A stretch of 13,953 nucleotides of DNA, taken from positions 1,857 through 15,809 of the forward strand of contig DBWN01000282.1 in assembly GCA_002308935.1 (NCBI GenBank), given 5' to 3'. The stretch comes from Bacteroidales bacterium UBA1237. Lineage in GTDB: Bacteria > Bacteroidota > Bacteroidia > Bacteroidales > UBA932. How positions within the stretch are numbered: the stretch's first letter is position 1; each line of letters opens with the position of its first letter. Of this stretch, positions 8,144 through 13,953 are shown in pieces. A program made the position numbers and the translations under genes. The notes below the pieces were generated by a model, which did no database searches, was not told the origin of the DNA, and saw only the letters and a list, made by a program, of their open reading frames with translations.

Positions 8144-9874
8144 ATGTACCGTAGATTGATCCTTTCAGTTTTGGCCCTCTCGGCATTCCTTTTCCATGGA
8201 GCGGCGCAACCTTCAGTAAAGGTCAGCGGAAATTCCCTCACCGTTGACGGCAAACCCTTCATCATGCTCGCCGGAGAGCTCCACAACTCCACAACAGGAA
8301 GCGTGGGCGGAATGGAAGGAGTCTTCCAGAGGATGGCCGACAAGAACCTGAACACAGTGATAGCGGCGGCAAGCTGGGAGCTTGTAGAACCCGAGGAAGG
8401 GAAATTCAACTTCAAAGAGGTTGACGCGATGATTGACGGTGCCACTAAGGCGGGCGTCAAGCTTGTGATCCTGTGGTTCGGGTCATGGAAGAACGGCCAG
8501 TCCACTTACGTCCCCGCCTGGGTCAAGACCGACACGAAGAAATATCCACGCGCGCTCTTTTCTGACGGCAGCATGACTTCCACTCTTTCCGCTCTGGGTG
8601 AAAACTCCATGAAGGCGGACGCCAGGGCGTTCGCGGCCATGATGGCCCATATAAGGGATTACGACAAGAGCGGTACCGTGCTGATGGTGCAGGTGGAGAA
8701 CGAGATAGGGACACTGGACATGATATCCTCGTACATGAGACAGCCTAACCGCGGAATGAGGGACTGCTCCCCTGCCGCTGAAAAGGCTTTCAAGGGCAAG
8801 GTCCCCTCAAAACTCATGGAGTATCTTTCCGCCCACAAGGGTTCACTCCATCCGGCGATAGAAGGAGCCTGGAAACGTGGAGGATACCGCACTTCCGGCA
8901 CTTGGGAGGAAGTCTTCGGAAAAGGCACCCTCACCCTAAAGGAAGATTCCTGGGAAGAGACTTTCCCTTACATCACGGAGGAGATCTTCAATACTTGGAA
9001 CTACGCCGCTTATGTGGGATACGTCGCACAGCAGGGAAAGAAGGAATACGACATTCCGATGTTCGTCAACGCTTGGCTGAAGCAGGCTAGCCAGACTGAA
9101 CCAGGCAAATACCCTTCAGGAGGTCCCAATCCTCATGTGTTCGACATCTGGAGGGCGGGAGCACCGTCCATTGACTTCTATGCCGCTGACATCTACGCCA
9201 CTGACATTTATGACTGGGTGTGCTCCACTTTCAAGGGCGGCGGCAATCCCCTTTTCATTCCTGAGACCAAAACCACCCCTGACGGGGCTTCAAGGGCGTT
9301 CTACACCTTCGGGAAGTACGCTCCCCTTTGCTACTCCCCCTTCGGGATCGACGGAGGCGGAATGATAAATTCCGCGGATGTCAACGACCTCTCATATGAC
9401 AAGGCATATGGGCTTCTTTCACGTCACATGGATGAGATCCGCTCCCATACTCCGGGAGTGGACATGGACGGCCTTCTTATTGATCCTGCCGCCGGAAGGA
9501 ACAGTGATTCGATGACACTGGGAGGATACTCCTTCAGCATATCACCTATGAACTTCGGTTCTTTCGCTGCGGTTGCAGGAGTCGAGGCCCAGAACAGCGC
9601 CTCGGCCAGTGCCACCGATGTCTCGGGAGTGCTCGTCATCAAAAGGGCAGAAGGTGAATTCCTTGTACTCGGTGGAGTGGGCGGATGCACTCTTAGGGTA
9701 TCTTCCTCTGACGGCGCCTTTACCGAAATCCTCTCCGTAGACGAGATGAGGATTGATTCAAAAGGTAACGGATACCTTCACCGCCTGAACGGCGATGAGA
9801 CTTCCATGGGCACCGCATCTTTCCAGAGCGGAAAGGCTCAAGCCTTCCTCATAAAGATGCATAAACCCAGATAG
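8144..9874 (+). CDS. Secreted GH35-type beta-galactosidase-like glycoside hydrolase
   Basis: From the ATG at 8144 the product has 576 residues, with a signal peptide (MYRR, hydrophobic core, cleavage near FHGAAQ at residues 17-22). The (beta/alpha)8 domain starts with DGKPFIMLAGELHNS (35-49). The acid/base motif VQVENEIG (182-189) puts the proton donor at Glu187, and the proposed nucleophile is Glu374 in LFIPET, as in GH35/GH42-type retaining enzymes. The C-terminal region (about 420-576) resembles the DUF5597-type beta-sandwich found with Cellvibrio-like GH35 enzymes. Such enzymes release terminal beta-galactose from plant xyloglucan, galactan or similar glycans, here probably in the periplasm. 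No SusC/SusD pair or other glycan genes are nearby, so this is not an obvious polysaccharide utilisation locus. A longer reading from TTG 8087 is rejected because it begins inside the promoter. Exact family membership within GH35 is inferred from motifs. Confidence 0.85.
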   Translation: MYRRLILSVLALSAFLFHGAAQPSVKVSGNSLTVDGKPFIMLAGELHNSTTGSVGGMEGVFQRMADKNLNTVIAAASWELVEPEEGKFNFKEVDAMIDGATKAGVKLVILWFGSWKNGQSTYVPAWVKTDTKKYPRALFSDGSMTSTLSALGENSMKADARAFAAMMAHIRDYDKSGTVLMVQVENEIGTLDMISSYMRQPNRGMRDCSPAAEKAFKGKVPSKLMEYLSAHKGSLHPAIEGAWKRGGYRTSGTWEEVFGKGTLTLKEDSWEETFPYITEEIFNTWNYAAYVGYVAQQGKKEYDIPMFVNAWLKQASQTEPGKYPSGGPNPHVFDIWRAGAPSIDFYAADIYATDIYDWVCSTFKGGGNPLFIPETKTTPDGASRAFYTFGKYAPLCYSPFGIDGGGMINSADVNDLSYDKAYGLLSRHMDEIRSHTPGVDMDGLLIDPAAGRNSDSMTLGGYSFSISPMNFGSFAAVAGVEAQNSASASATDVSGVLVIKRAEGEFLVLGGVGGCTLRVSSSDGAFTEILSVDEMRIDSKGNGYLHRLNGDETSMGTASFQSGKAQAFLIKMHKPR

Positions 9875-9900
9875 AGGGTTCAAGAATATTATGAAACGGA

Positions 9901-9930
9901 CTCGGGGCTGGATCAGATCTTGACCCCGAG
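9901..9930. terminator. Possible bidirectional terminator hairpin between convergent genes
   Basis: CTCGGGG (9901-9907) and CCCCGAG (9924-9930) are perfect 7-base inverted arms with a 16-base loop. The site lies in the 38-base gap between the GH35 stop (9874) and the end of the small minus-strand gene (9913), overlapping the latter's last codons. T-tracts on either side are weak, so termination is plausible but not certain. Confidence 0.35.
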
Positions 9931-10344
9931 TTCTTCGGCTATGAGTCCCGCCAATTGAAGCAGACCCTCGAAGTTTCCGTACCACATGGGGGCAGGAGAC
10001 TCGGGGTATTCGCCCTCGTCCACGATTTCGCATTCAAAGAACTTGTAGGTGCGGGTGACGTCCACACCTCCGTCGTACAGACGGTATGTGATGCCTGTGA
10101 CGACACGGCATCTCTGGGTGTAGTCCTGACCGAGTACGAAGAAGATTTTCCATTTCTCGCACTCGTTGCTGTCCTTTTCGAATTGTTCGCAGTCTTCGTA
10201 GTCTTCATCGAACGGCTCTTTTTCACCCTTCCATCCGAAAGTGGTGTCAACTCCCTTCTCTGTAGCAACTTTGTAGAGGTATGAGAAGGTTTCTGCGAGG
10301 TAGGAGTCCAACACTCGAAGTCCGTCCTTGACGAGGTCGCTCAT
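9913..10344 (-). CDS. Small acidic hypothetical protein, 143 aa
   Basis: I do not recognise this protein. From the ATG at 10344 it begins MSDLVKDGLRVLDSYLAETF (probably helical). A strongly acidic segment follows at about residues 40-64 (EKEPFDEDYEDCEQFEKDSNECEK), then beta-like strands (WKIFFVLGQDYTQRCRVVTGITYRLY, 65-90), and it closes with an amphipathic helix (LLQLAGLIAEELGV, 128-141). Four cysteines (52, 62, 79, 105) could bind metal or form no special pattern. No signal peptide is visible. In-frame ATGs at 10356 and 10368 and a longer reading to 10428 exist. The stretch upstream of 10344 is AT-rich and noncoding-like, so I prefer 10344. Coding is supported by GC-rich third positions and a length well above chance. 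It diverges from the arginine decarboxylase gene. Confidence 0.65.
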   Translation of the reverse strand: MSDLVKDGLRVLDSYLAETFSYLYKVATEKGVDTTFGWKGEKEPFDEDYEDCEQFEKDSNECEKWKIFFVLGQDYTQRCRVVTGITYRLYDGGVDVTRTYKFFECEIVDEGEYPESPAPMWYGNFEGLLQLAGLIAEELGVKI

Positions 10345-10513
10345 CGGTCTGTGCATAATATGAGTCATAGCTTTATGAATTAATAGTGTGAATGTATCTT
10401 CCGGCCATATGAAGGTAATGCAATTCATGCAGAATCACAACTATTTCCGCATAAACTATGTTTATAGGGTCAAATTATTCACTTCAATCCGCCTAAAATT
10501 CATTTTCGTGAGT

Positions 10514-10521
10514 TATATTTG
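10514..10521 (+). promoter_or_regulatory. Bacteroidetes -7 promoter element (TATATTTG) for the arginine decarboxylase gene
   Basis: TATATTTG on the plus strand matches TAnnTTTG exactly. A start near 10528 gives a leader of about 74 bases before the ATG at 10602, and that leader contains the hairpin at 10540-10559. The rest of the region 10345-10601 is AT-rich. I found no exact -7 element for the minus-strand gene, although a near match reading TAATTTG lies around 10471-10477. Confidence 0.6.
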
Positions 10522-10539
10522 CAACTTAAACAAACAAAT

Positions 10540-10570
10540 CCTGACCGGTTTCCGGCAGGTACGGATTTTT
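10540..10570 (+). promoter_or_regulatory. Terminator-like hairpin in the arginine decarboxylase leader (possible attenuator)
   Basis: CCTG-A-CCGG (10540-10548) pairs with CCGGCAGG (10552-10559), giving eight base pairs with one bulged A and a three-base loop. Five T follow at 10566-10570 and seven more at 10580-10586. It sits between the -7 element and the start codon, so RNA polymerase must pass it to reach the gene. This is the layout of transcription attenuators. A two-codon ORF (ATG GAC TGA, 10571-10579) lies just after the hairpin. I know of no described leader of this type and this remains inference. Confidence 0.35.
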
Positions 10571-10601
10571 ATGGACTGATTTTTTTCATACAGAGCAGAG
10601 A

Positions 10602-12008
10602 ATGAAGAACAAATACGTCGACCTGGTCGGACAGACCTTCGACTTCCCTCAGGATGAATTCCGTGTGGAGGACGGTATCCTTTATGTGAATGACATCAAC
10701 ATGATGGACATCATCAAGCAGTACGGCACACCTTTGAAGATAACGTATTTGCCTAAGATAACCTCCCAGATACAGAGGGCGAAACGAATGTTCCGTAACG
10801 CCATGTCCAAAGTCAGCTATGACGGGGAATACCATTACTGCTACTGTACGAAGAGCTCACAGTTCGAATTCGTGGTCGAGCAGACCTTGAAGAGCGGAGC
10901 CCATATAGAGACTTCGTCAGCGTACGACCTCAACCTCATCCAGGCGCTTCTCGCCAAGGGTCTCGTCGACAAGAACCTCATAGTCATCTGCAACGGCTTC
11001 AAGCGTCCCCAGTACATTGAGAACATAGCCATGTTCGTCAAGGACGGATGGCGCAACATTATCGACGTGATCGACAACAAGAACGAGCTTGAGGATCTGG
11101 ATGACGCCATTCCCGACGACATCTCCCATCCCGTTGACCTCGGAATCAGGATCGCTGCCGAGGAGGAACCCTCGTTCGATTTCTACACCTCACGTCTTGG
11201 CATACGCTACAGCGACATAATCCCCTTCTACCGTAACGGCATTTCGAAGAATCCGAAGTTCCGTCTGAAGATGCTCCATTTCTTCATCAACACCGGTATC
11301 AGGGACACTTCCTACTACTGGAATGAGCTCCTGAGGTGCCTCAACCTCTATTGTGACTTGAAGCAGGTATGCCCCGAACTTGATTCGCTCAACATCGGTG
11401 GCGGTCTCCCGATAAAGAACTCTCTTGCTTGGGACTTCGATTACAAGTACATGATCGAGGAGATCGTATACCAGATAAAGACCGTCTGCGACGCCCACGG
11501 AGTGCCAGTTCCCGACATCTACACAGAGTTCGGAAACTTCACCGTCGGTGAATCCGGAGCCACCATCTTCAAGGTGCTTGACGTCAAGCAGCAGAATGAC
11601 CGTGAGTGCTGGTACATGATCGACAACTCCTTCATGACCTGCATGCCTGATACATGGGGCCTCAACCAGAGGTTCATCATGCTCCCCATCAACAAGTGGA
11701 ACGAAGAATACCACCGTGTCTTCCTCGGAGGTCTCACATGCGACAGCAAGGACTACTACAACTCCGAAGCTCACGCGAACGCGATCTTCCTCCCCAACAT
11801 GAAGAACAGAAGGGATCCCCTCTACATCGGGTTCTTCCATACAGGAGCATACCAGGAGGCGATATCCGGCTACGGCGGAATGAAGCACTGCCTGCAGCCT
11901 TCGCCCAAGCACATCCTCATAGACCGCGACCGTGAGGGCAAGGTGTCCACAAGACTATTCGCTCCCGAGCAGTCCTACGAGTCGATGCTGAAGATACTCG
12001 GTTACTGA
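10602..12008 (+). CDS. Fold-III PLP-dependent arginine decarboxylase, short Bacteroidetes type
   Basis: The 468-aa product has the order of motifs of the alanine racemase-like decarboxylase family. They are: the PLP lysine Lys84 in YCYCTKSS (79-86), HIETSSAYD (101-109), ICNGFKR (129-135), HFFINTGIRD (226-235), the glycine-rich phosphate loop NIGGGLP (264-270), EFGNFTVGESG (309-319) where relatives usually have EPGR, and the catalytic GLTCDSKD (377-384). Similar short proteins in Bacteroidetes are annotated as arginine decarboxylase; classical SpeA has about 630 residues. The expected reaction is arginine to agmatine and CO2, the first step of putrescine and spermidine synthesis. A diamine or carboxyspermidine substrate cannot be ruled out. 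It has its own promoter and a strong terminator right after the stop. The start at 10602 gives the conserved N-terminus MKNKYVDLVGQTFDFP. No downstream polyamine genes are in the window. Confidence 0.85.
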   Translation: MKNKYVDLVGQTFDFPQDEFRVEDGILYVNDINMMDIIKQYGTPLKITYLPKITSQIQRAKRMFRNAMSKVSYDGEYHYCYCTKSSQFEFVVEQTLKSGAHIETSSAYDLNLIQALLAKGLVDKNLIVICNGFKRPQYIENIAMFVKDGWRNIIDVIDNKNELEDLDDAIPDDISHPVDLGIRIAAEEEPSFDFYTSRLGIRYSDIIPFYRNGISKNPKFRLKMLHFFINTGIRDTSYYWNELLRCLNLYCDLKQVCPELDSLNIGGGLPIKNSLAWDFDYKYMIEEIVYQIKTVCDAHGVPVPDIYTEFGNFTVGESGATIFKVLDVKQQNDRECWYMIDNSFMTCMPDTWGLNQRFIMLPINKWNEEYHRVFLGGLTCDSKDYYNSEAHANAIFLPNMKNRRDPLYIGFFHTGAYQEAISGYGGMKHCLQPSPKHILIDRDREGKVSTRLFAPEQSYESMLKILGY

Positions 12009-12025
12009 TTCCGATAAACCCTTAT

Positions 12026-12048
12026 GCCGCAGACCCCTGCGGCTTTTT
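12026..12048 (+). terminator. Strong intrinsic terminator after the arginine decarboxylase gene
   Basis: GCCGCAG (12026-12032) and CTGCGGC (12037-12043) form a perfect seven-pair stem with loop ACCC, followed at once by five T (12044-12048). It begins 17 bases after the TGA stop. It also ends only six bases before the ATG of the next gene, which is unusual. Confidence 0.8.
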
Positions 12049-12054
12049 GTGCTT

Positions 12055-12804
12055 ATGACCCAGCTCTCCGCCAATACGATAAAGACCATAAGGTCCCTCT
12101 CTGAAAAGAAGTTCAGGGACCGCCTTGGACTGTTCACCGTTGAAGGCGAGAAGATGGTGTCCGAGGCACTTGCGTCCTCGTTCGAAGTGGAGAACGTCTA
12201 CAGGACGGAAGATATAGGCTCTTCGGCTATGGAAAGGATCACATCCCTTTCCTCCCCTTCACCTGTCCTTGCCACGGTGAGGATCCCCGGGGATCTGCAC
12301 TCATCCGCTGAGAAGGTCCTGAAAGGCGGCCGCGGCCTTTACCTGGCACTCGACACCATCCGTGACCCCGGCAACATGGGCACCATAATAAGAACCGCCG
12401 ACTGGTTCGGAGTCGACGCCATATTCGCGGCATCGGACAGCGTGGACGTCTTCAATCCCAAGGTGGTGCAGTCGACCATGGGAGCGATATTCAGGGTGAA
12501 GTTCCACTATACCTCCATTCCTGAACTCCTTAAAAGATGCTCTCTTCTTGGAGGCACATCCTACGGGACCTTCCTTGACGGAGATTCTCTTTACGGACCA
12601 CTCCCCGAAGGAGGAGACTACCCCGTCATAATAGTGATAGGCAACGAGTCAAGGGGTATTTCCCCTGAAACGGGATCGCTTGTGAACCGCAGGATCACGA
12701 TCCCTTCATTCGCCAAGGAAGGGGCCGGAAGCGAGTCGCTCAACGCGGCAGTCGCCACAGCGGTCACTCTGGCGGAATTCCGCCGAAGAGGCCTGAATCA
12801 CTGA
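12055..12804 (+). CDS. SpoU/TrmH-family RNA 2'-O-methyltransferase
   Basis: The 249-aa product has an N-terminal substrate-binding segment (KKFRDRLGLFTVEGEKMVSEAL, about residues 18-39) and a SPOUT knot domain. Its three motifs are visible: motif 1 DTIRDPGNMGTIIRTA (100-115), motif 2 VIGNESRGIS (194-203) and motif 3 SLNAAVATAV (228-237). Members methylate the 2'-hydroxyl of ribose in tRNA or 23S rRNA using S-adenosylmethionine, and the target RNA cannot be decided from sequence alone. Length is normal for the RlmB/TrmH-like group. The start is ATG at 12055; a GTG at 12049 would add only two residues and touches the terminator's T-run. The gene has no separate promoter that I can find in the 46 bases after the previous gene, so it may depend on read-through. 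The next gene follows after 22 bases. Confidence 0.92.
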   Translation: MTQLSANTIKTIRSLSEKKFRDRLGLFTVEGEKMVSEALASSFEVENVYRTEDIGSSAMERITSLSSPSPVLATVRIPGDLHSSAEKVLKGGRGLYLALDTIRDPGNMGTIIRTADWFGVDAIFAASDSVDVFNPKVVQSTMGAIFRVKFHYTSIPELLKRCSLLGGTSYGTFLDGDSLYGPLPEGGDYPVIIVIGNESRGISPETGSLVNRRITIPSFAKEGAGSESLNAAVATAVTLAEFRRRGLNH

Positions 12805-12812
12805 TACCTTTG
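12805..12812 (+). promoter_or_regulatory. Bacteroidetes -7 promoter element (TACCTTTG) for the receiver-domain gene
   Basis: TACCTTTG directly follows the TGA stop of the methyltransferase gene and matches TAnnTTTG exactly. A start near 12819 would give a leader of only about eight bases before the ATG at 12827, an almost leaderless transcript. Without a -33 element the call is moderate. Confidence 0.5.
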
Positions 12813-12826
12813 AAACACAACTACAA

Positions 12827-13953
12827 ATGAACAGCATAAACTCCGTAAACCGTCCATCCGGAAGTCTCGGCACCCTCATCAACGCCAGGGTAGCCAGGGT
12901 ACTGATGATCTGCAGCAACTATGACGCATTCATCCTTGAGGAGGACGGAAAGATCGAGTCACAGGTCTACAGCGAATACATCGAACTCGGAATGTCGGAC
13001 CCTCCGGCATTCACATGGGCCAACTCTTCAGCGGCCGCAAAAGCCCTCATGGACAAGGGCGAGAAGTTCGACCTCATAATCTGCATGTTCAACGAGCAGG
13101 ATACGGGCATATTCCCTCTCGCTCACCAGATGAAGGAGAACGGTTCCACCGTCCCCTTCGTGCTGCTGATGCACTATTCCCGTGAAATCCGCCGCAAGGT
13201 CACTTCCCGTCAGGACTCGGGAGTCGACTATGTCTTCAGCTGGCACGGGAACGCTGACCTTATCATCGCGATAATAAAGCTGTTCGAGGACAGGATGAAC
13301 GCCGACTACGACATCCTGAAGGTGGGTGTCCAGGCCATTCTCCTTGTCGAGGACTCCATCAGGTTCTATTCGACTTATCTTCCTGAACTCTACAAGATGG
13401 TCCTCGCTCAGAGCAATGAGTTCCTGAAGGACACCATCGGAGAACGCCAGCAGAAGAACCTCAAGCGATCAAGGCCCAAGATCCTTCTTGCCAACTGCTA
13501 CGATGAGGCCGTGGCCATCTATGAGAAGTACAAGAGCAACTTCCTCGGCATAATAACCGATATCGGCATGGTGATACACAAAGGCGATCCGCCCAAGAGC
13601 GAGAAGCTTGACGCCGGTATAGACTTGGTGAACCTTATACGTAAGGACGACCCCTACATGCCTATTCTCATGCAGTCTTCCCAGGGAGCTCTCGCTTCCA
13701 CTGCCGACGCTTTGGGAGTGGGTTTCGTAAGGAAGTATTCCAGGACGCTTTTCATGCAGCTTTCGAACTACATAAAGGAGGAGTTCGGCTTCGGTGACTT
13801 CGTGTTCAGGGATTCGGAAGGAAAGGAATACAGCCGTGCATCAAGCCTTCAGGAACTTGAAGCGCTCATAAAGGTCATTCCCGATGACATGCTGGTCGCG
13901 AACACTTCAAGGAACATGTTCTCGAAGTGGTTCTTCGCCCGTGGACTGTTCTC
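12827..13953 (+). CDS. Dual receiver-domain N-terminus of a probable PEP/pyruvate-binding phosphotransferase (C-terminus cut)
   Basis: From the ATG at 12827 there are 375 codons with no stop, so the gene continues past the window. Residues about 22-155 form a receiver-like fold (RVLMICSNYD, then FDLIICMFNE, PFVLLMHYS) with no aspartate where the phosphoacceptor should be, so this one is degenerate. Residues about 169-315 form a second receiver (AILLVEDS with acidic pair Glu175/Asp176, FLGIITDIGM with Asp245, PILMQSS, FVRKYS with Lys303). It has an unusual insertion of about 25 residues after its first helix. The tail at 354-375 (DDMLVANTSRNMFSKWFFARG) matches the linker I recall from Bacteroidetes proteins that continue into a PPDK-type PEP/pyruvate-binding domain. 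Phosphorylation-controlled phosphotransfer from phosphoenolpyruvate is the inferred role. The start is supported by the -7 element 15 bases upstream. Confidence 0.7.
   Translation, partial: MNSINSVNRPSGSLGTLINARVARVLMICSNYDAFILEEDGKIESQVYSEYIELGMSDPPAFTWANSSAAAKALMDKGEKFDLIICMFNEQDTGIFPLAHQMKENGSTVPFVLLMHYSREIRRKVTSRQDSGVDYVFSWHGNADLIIAIIKLFEDRMNADYDILKVGVQAILLVEDSIRFYSTYLPELYKMVLAQSNEFLKDTIGERQQKNLKRSRPKILLANCYDEAVAIYEKYKSNFLGIITDIGMVIHKGDPPKSEKLDAGIDLVNLIRKDDPYMPILMQSSQGALASTADALGVGFVRKYSRTLFMQLSNYIKEEFGFGDFVFRDSEGKEYSRASSLQELEALIKVIPDDMLVANTSRNMFSKWFFARGLF

Noticed and set aside
9955..10284. 109-codon plus-strand ORF rich in valine and phenylalanine
   Set aside because: It is the antisense shadow of the acidic protein gene on the minus strand; acidic codons GAA/GAC read as TTC/GTC on the opposite strand.
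10388..10579. 63-codon plus-strand ORF ahead of the arginine decarboxylase
   Set aside because: It spans the predicted promoter and an AT-rich divergent gap, and its residue mix (I, F, Y, N, K) is what AT-rich noncoding DNA gives. No family resemblance was seen.
11190..11912. 240-codon minus-strand ORF inside the arginine decarboxylase gene
   Set aside because: It is antisense to a gene with clear family motifs. The long open frame is a by-product of codon bias, and no motifs were found in it.

Overview
The window looks like chromosomal DNA from a member of the Bacteroidetes, most likely an uncultured Bacteroidales lineage. The support is as follows. Several gene starts are preceded by the Bacteroidetes -7 promoter element TAnnTTTG, as TATCTTTG, TACCTTTG or TATATTTG, and classical Shine-Dalgarno sequences are largely missing. 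There is a lipoprotein form of the Omp85/TamA family (TamL-like), a short fold-III arginine decarboxylase, and a receiver-domain protein resembling the N-terminal part of Bacteroidetes PEP/pyruvate-binding proteins. Coding regions prefer G or C in the third codon position, while intergenic gaps are visibly AT-rich. I see no phage, insertion sequence, CRISPR array, rRNA or tRNA, so this reads as core-type sequence rather than a mobile island.

Layout. Bases 1-2733 hold four minus-strand genes. They are two outer-membrane beta-barrel proteins (2152-2733 and 1392-2117, the second with no ATG available as start), an unrecognised coiled-coil protein (545-1273), and a RimL-type GNAT acetyltransferase cut by the left edge (1-533). 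The leading pair has a promoter at 2785-2792 that points away from a plus-strand promoter at 2815-2822. The latter serves a YghO-like acyltransferase-fold protein (2855-3985), which is followed by a terminator-like hairpin. A 413-base gap with no convincing gene precedes rarA (4399-5736), which converges on tamL (5763-7994, minus). tamL and a secreted GH35-type beta-galactosidase (8144-9874, plus) diverge from a shared region with one -7 element for each direction. A small acidic hypothetical gene (9913-10344, minus) diverges from an arginine decarboxylase gene (10602-12008, plus) that has a terminator-like hairpin in its leader. A strong intrinsic terminator follows that gene and sits directly against the start codon of a SpoU/TrmH-family RNA methyltransferase (12055-12804). 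The last gene (12827 to the right edge) encodes a protein with two receiver-like domains and looks like the start of a PEP/pyruvate-binding phosphotransferase.

How they work together. The genes are mostly independent housekeeping units: replication-fork maintenance (RarA), outer-membrane biogenesis (TamL plus two small barrels), polyamine synthesis (arginine decarboxylase), RNA modification (TrmH family) and glycan degradation (GH35). I found no clear multi-gene defence or biosynthetic system. The points most worth following are regulatory or architectural: the decarboxylase leader hairpin, the terminator abutting the methyltransferase start, the receiver fusion at the right edge, and the barrel gene that lacks an ATG.
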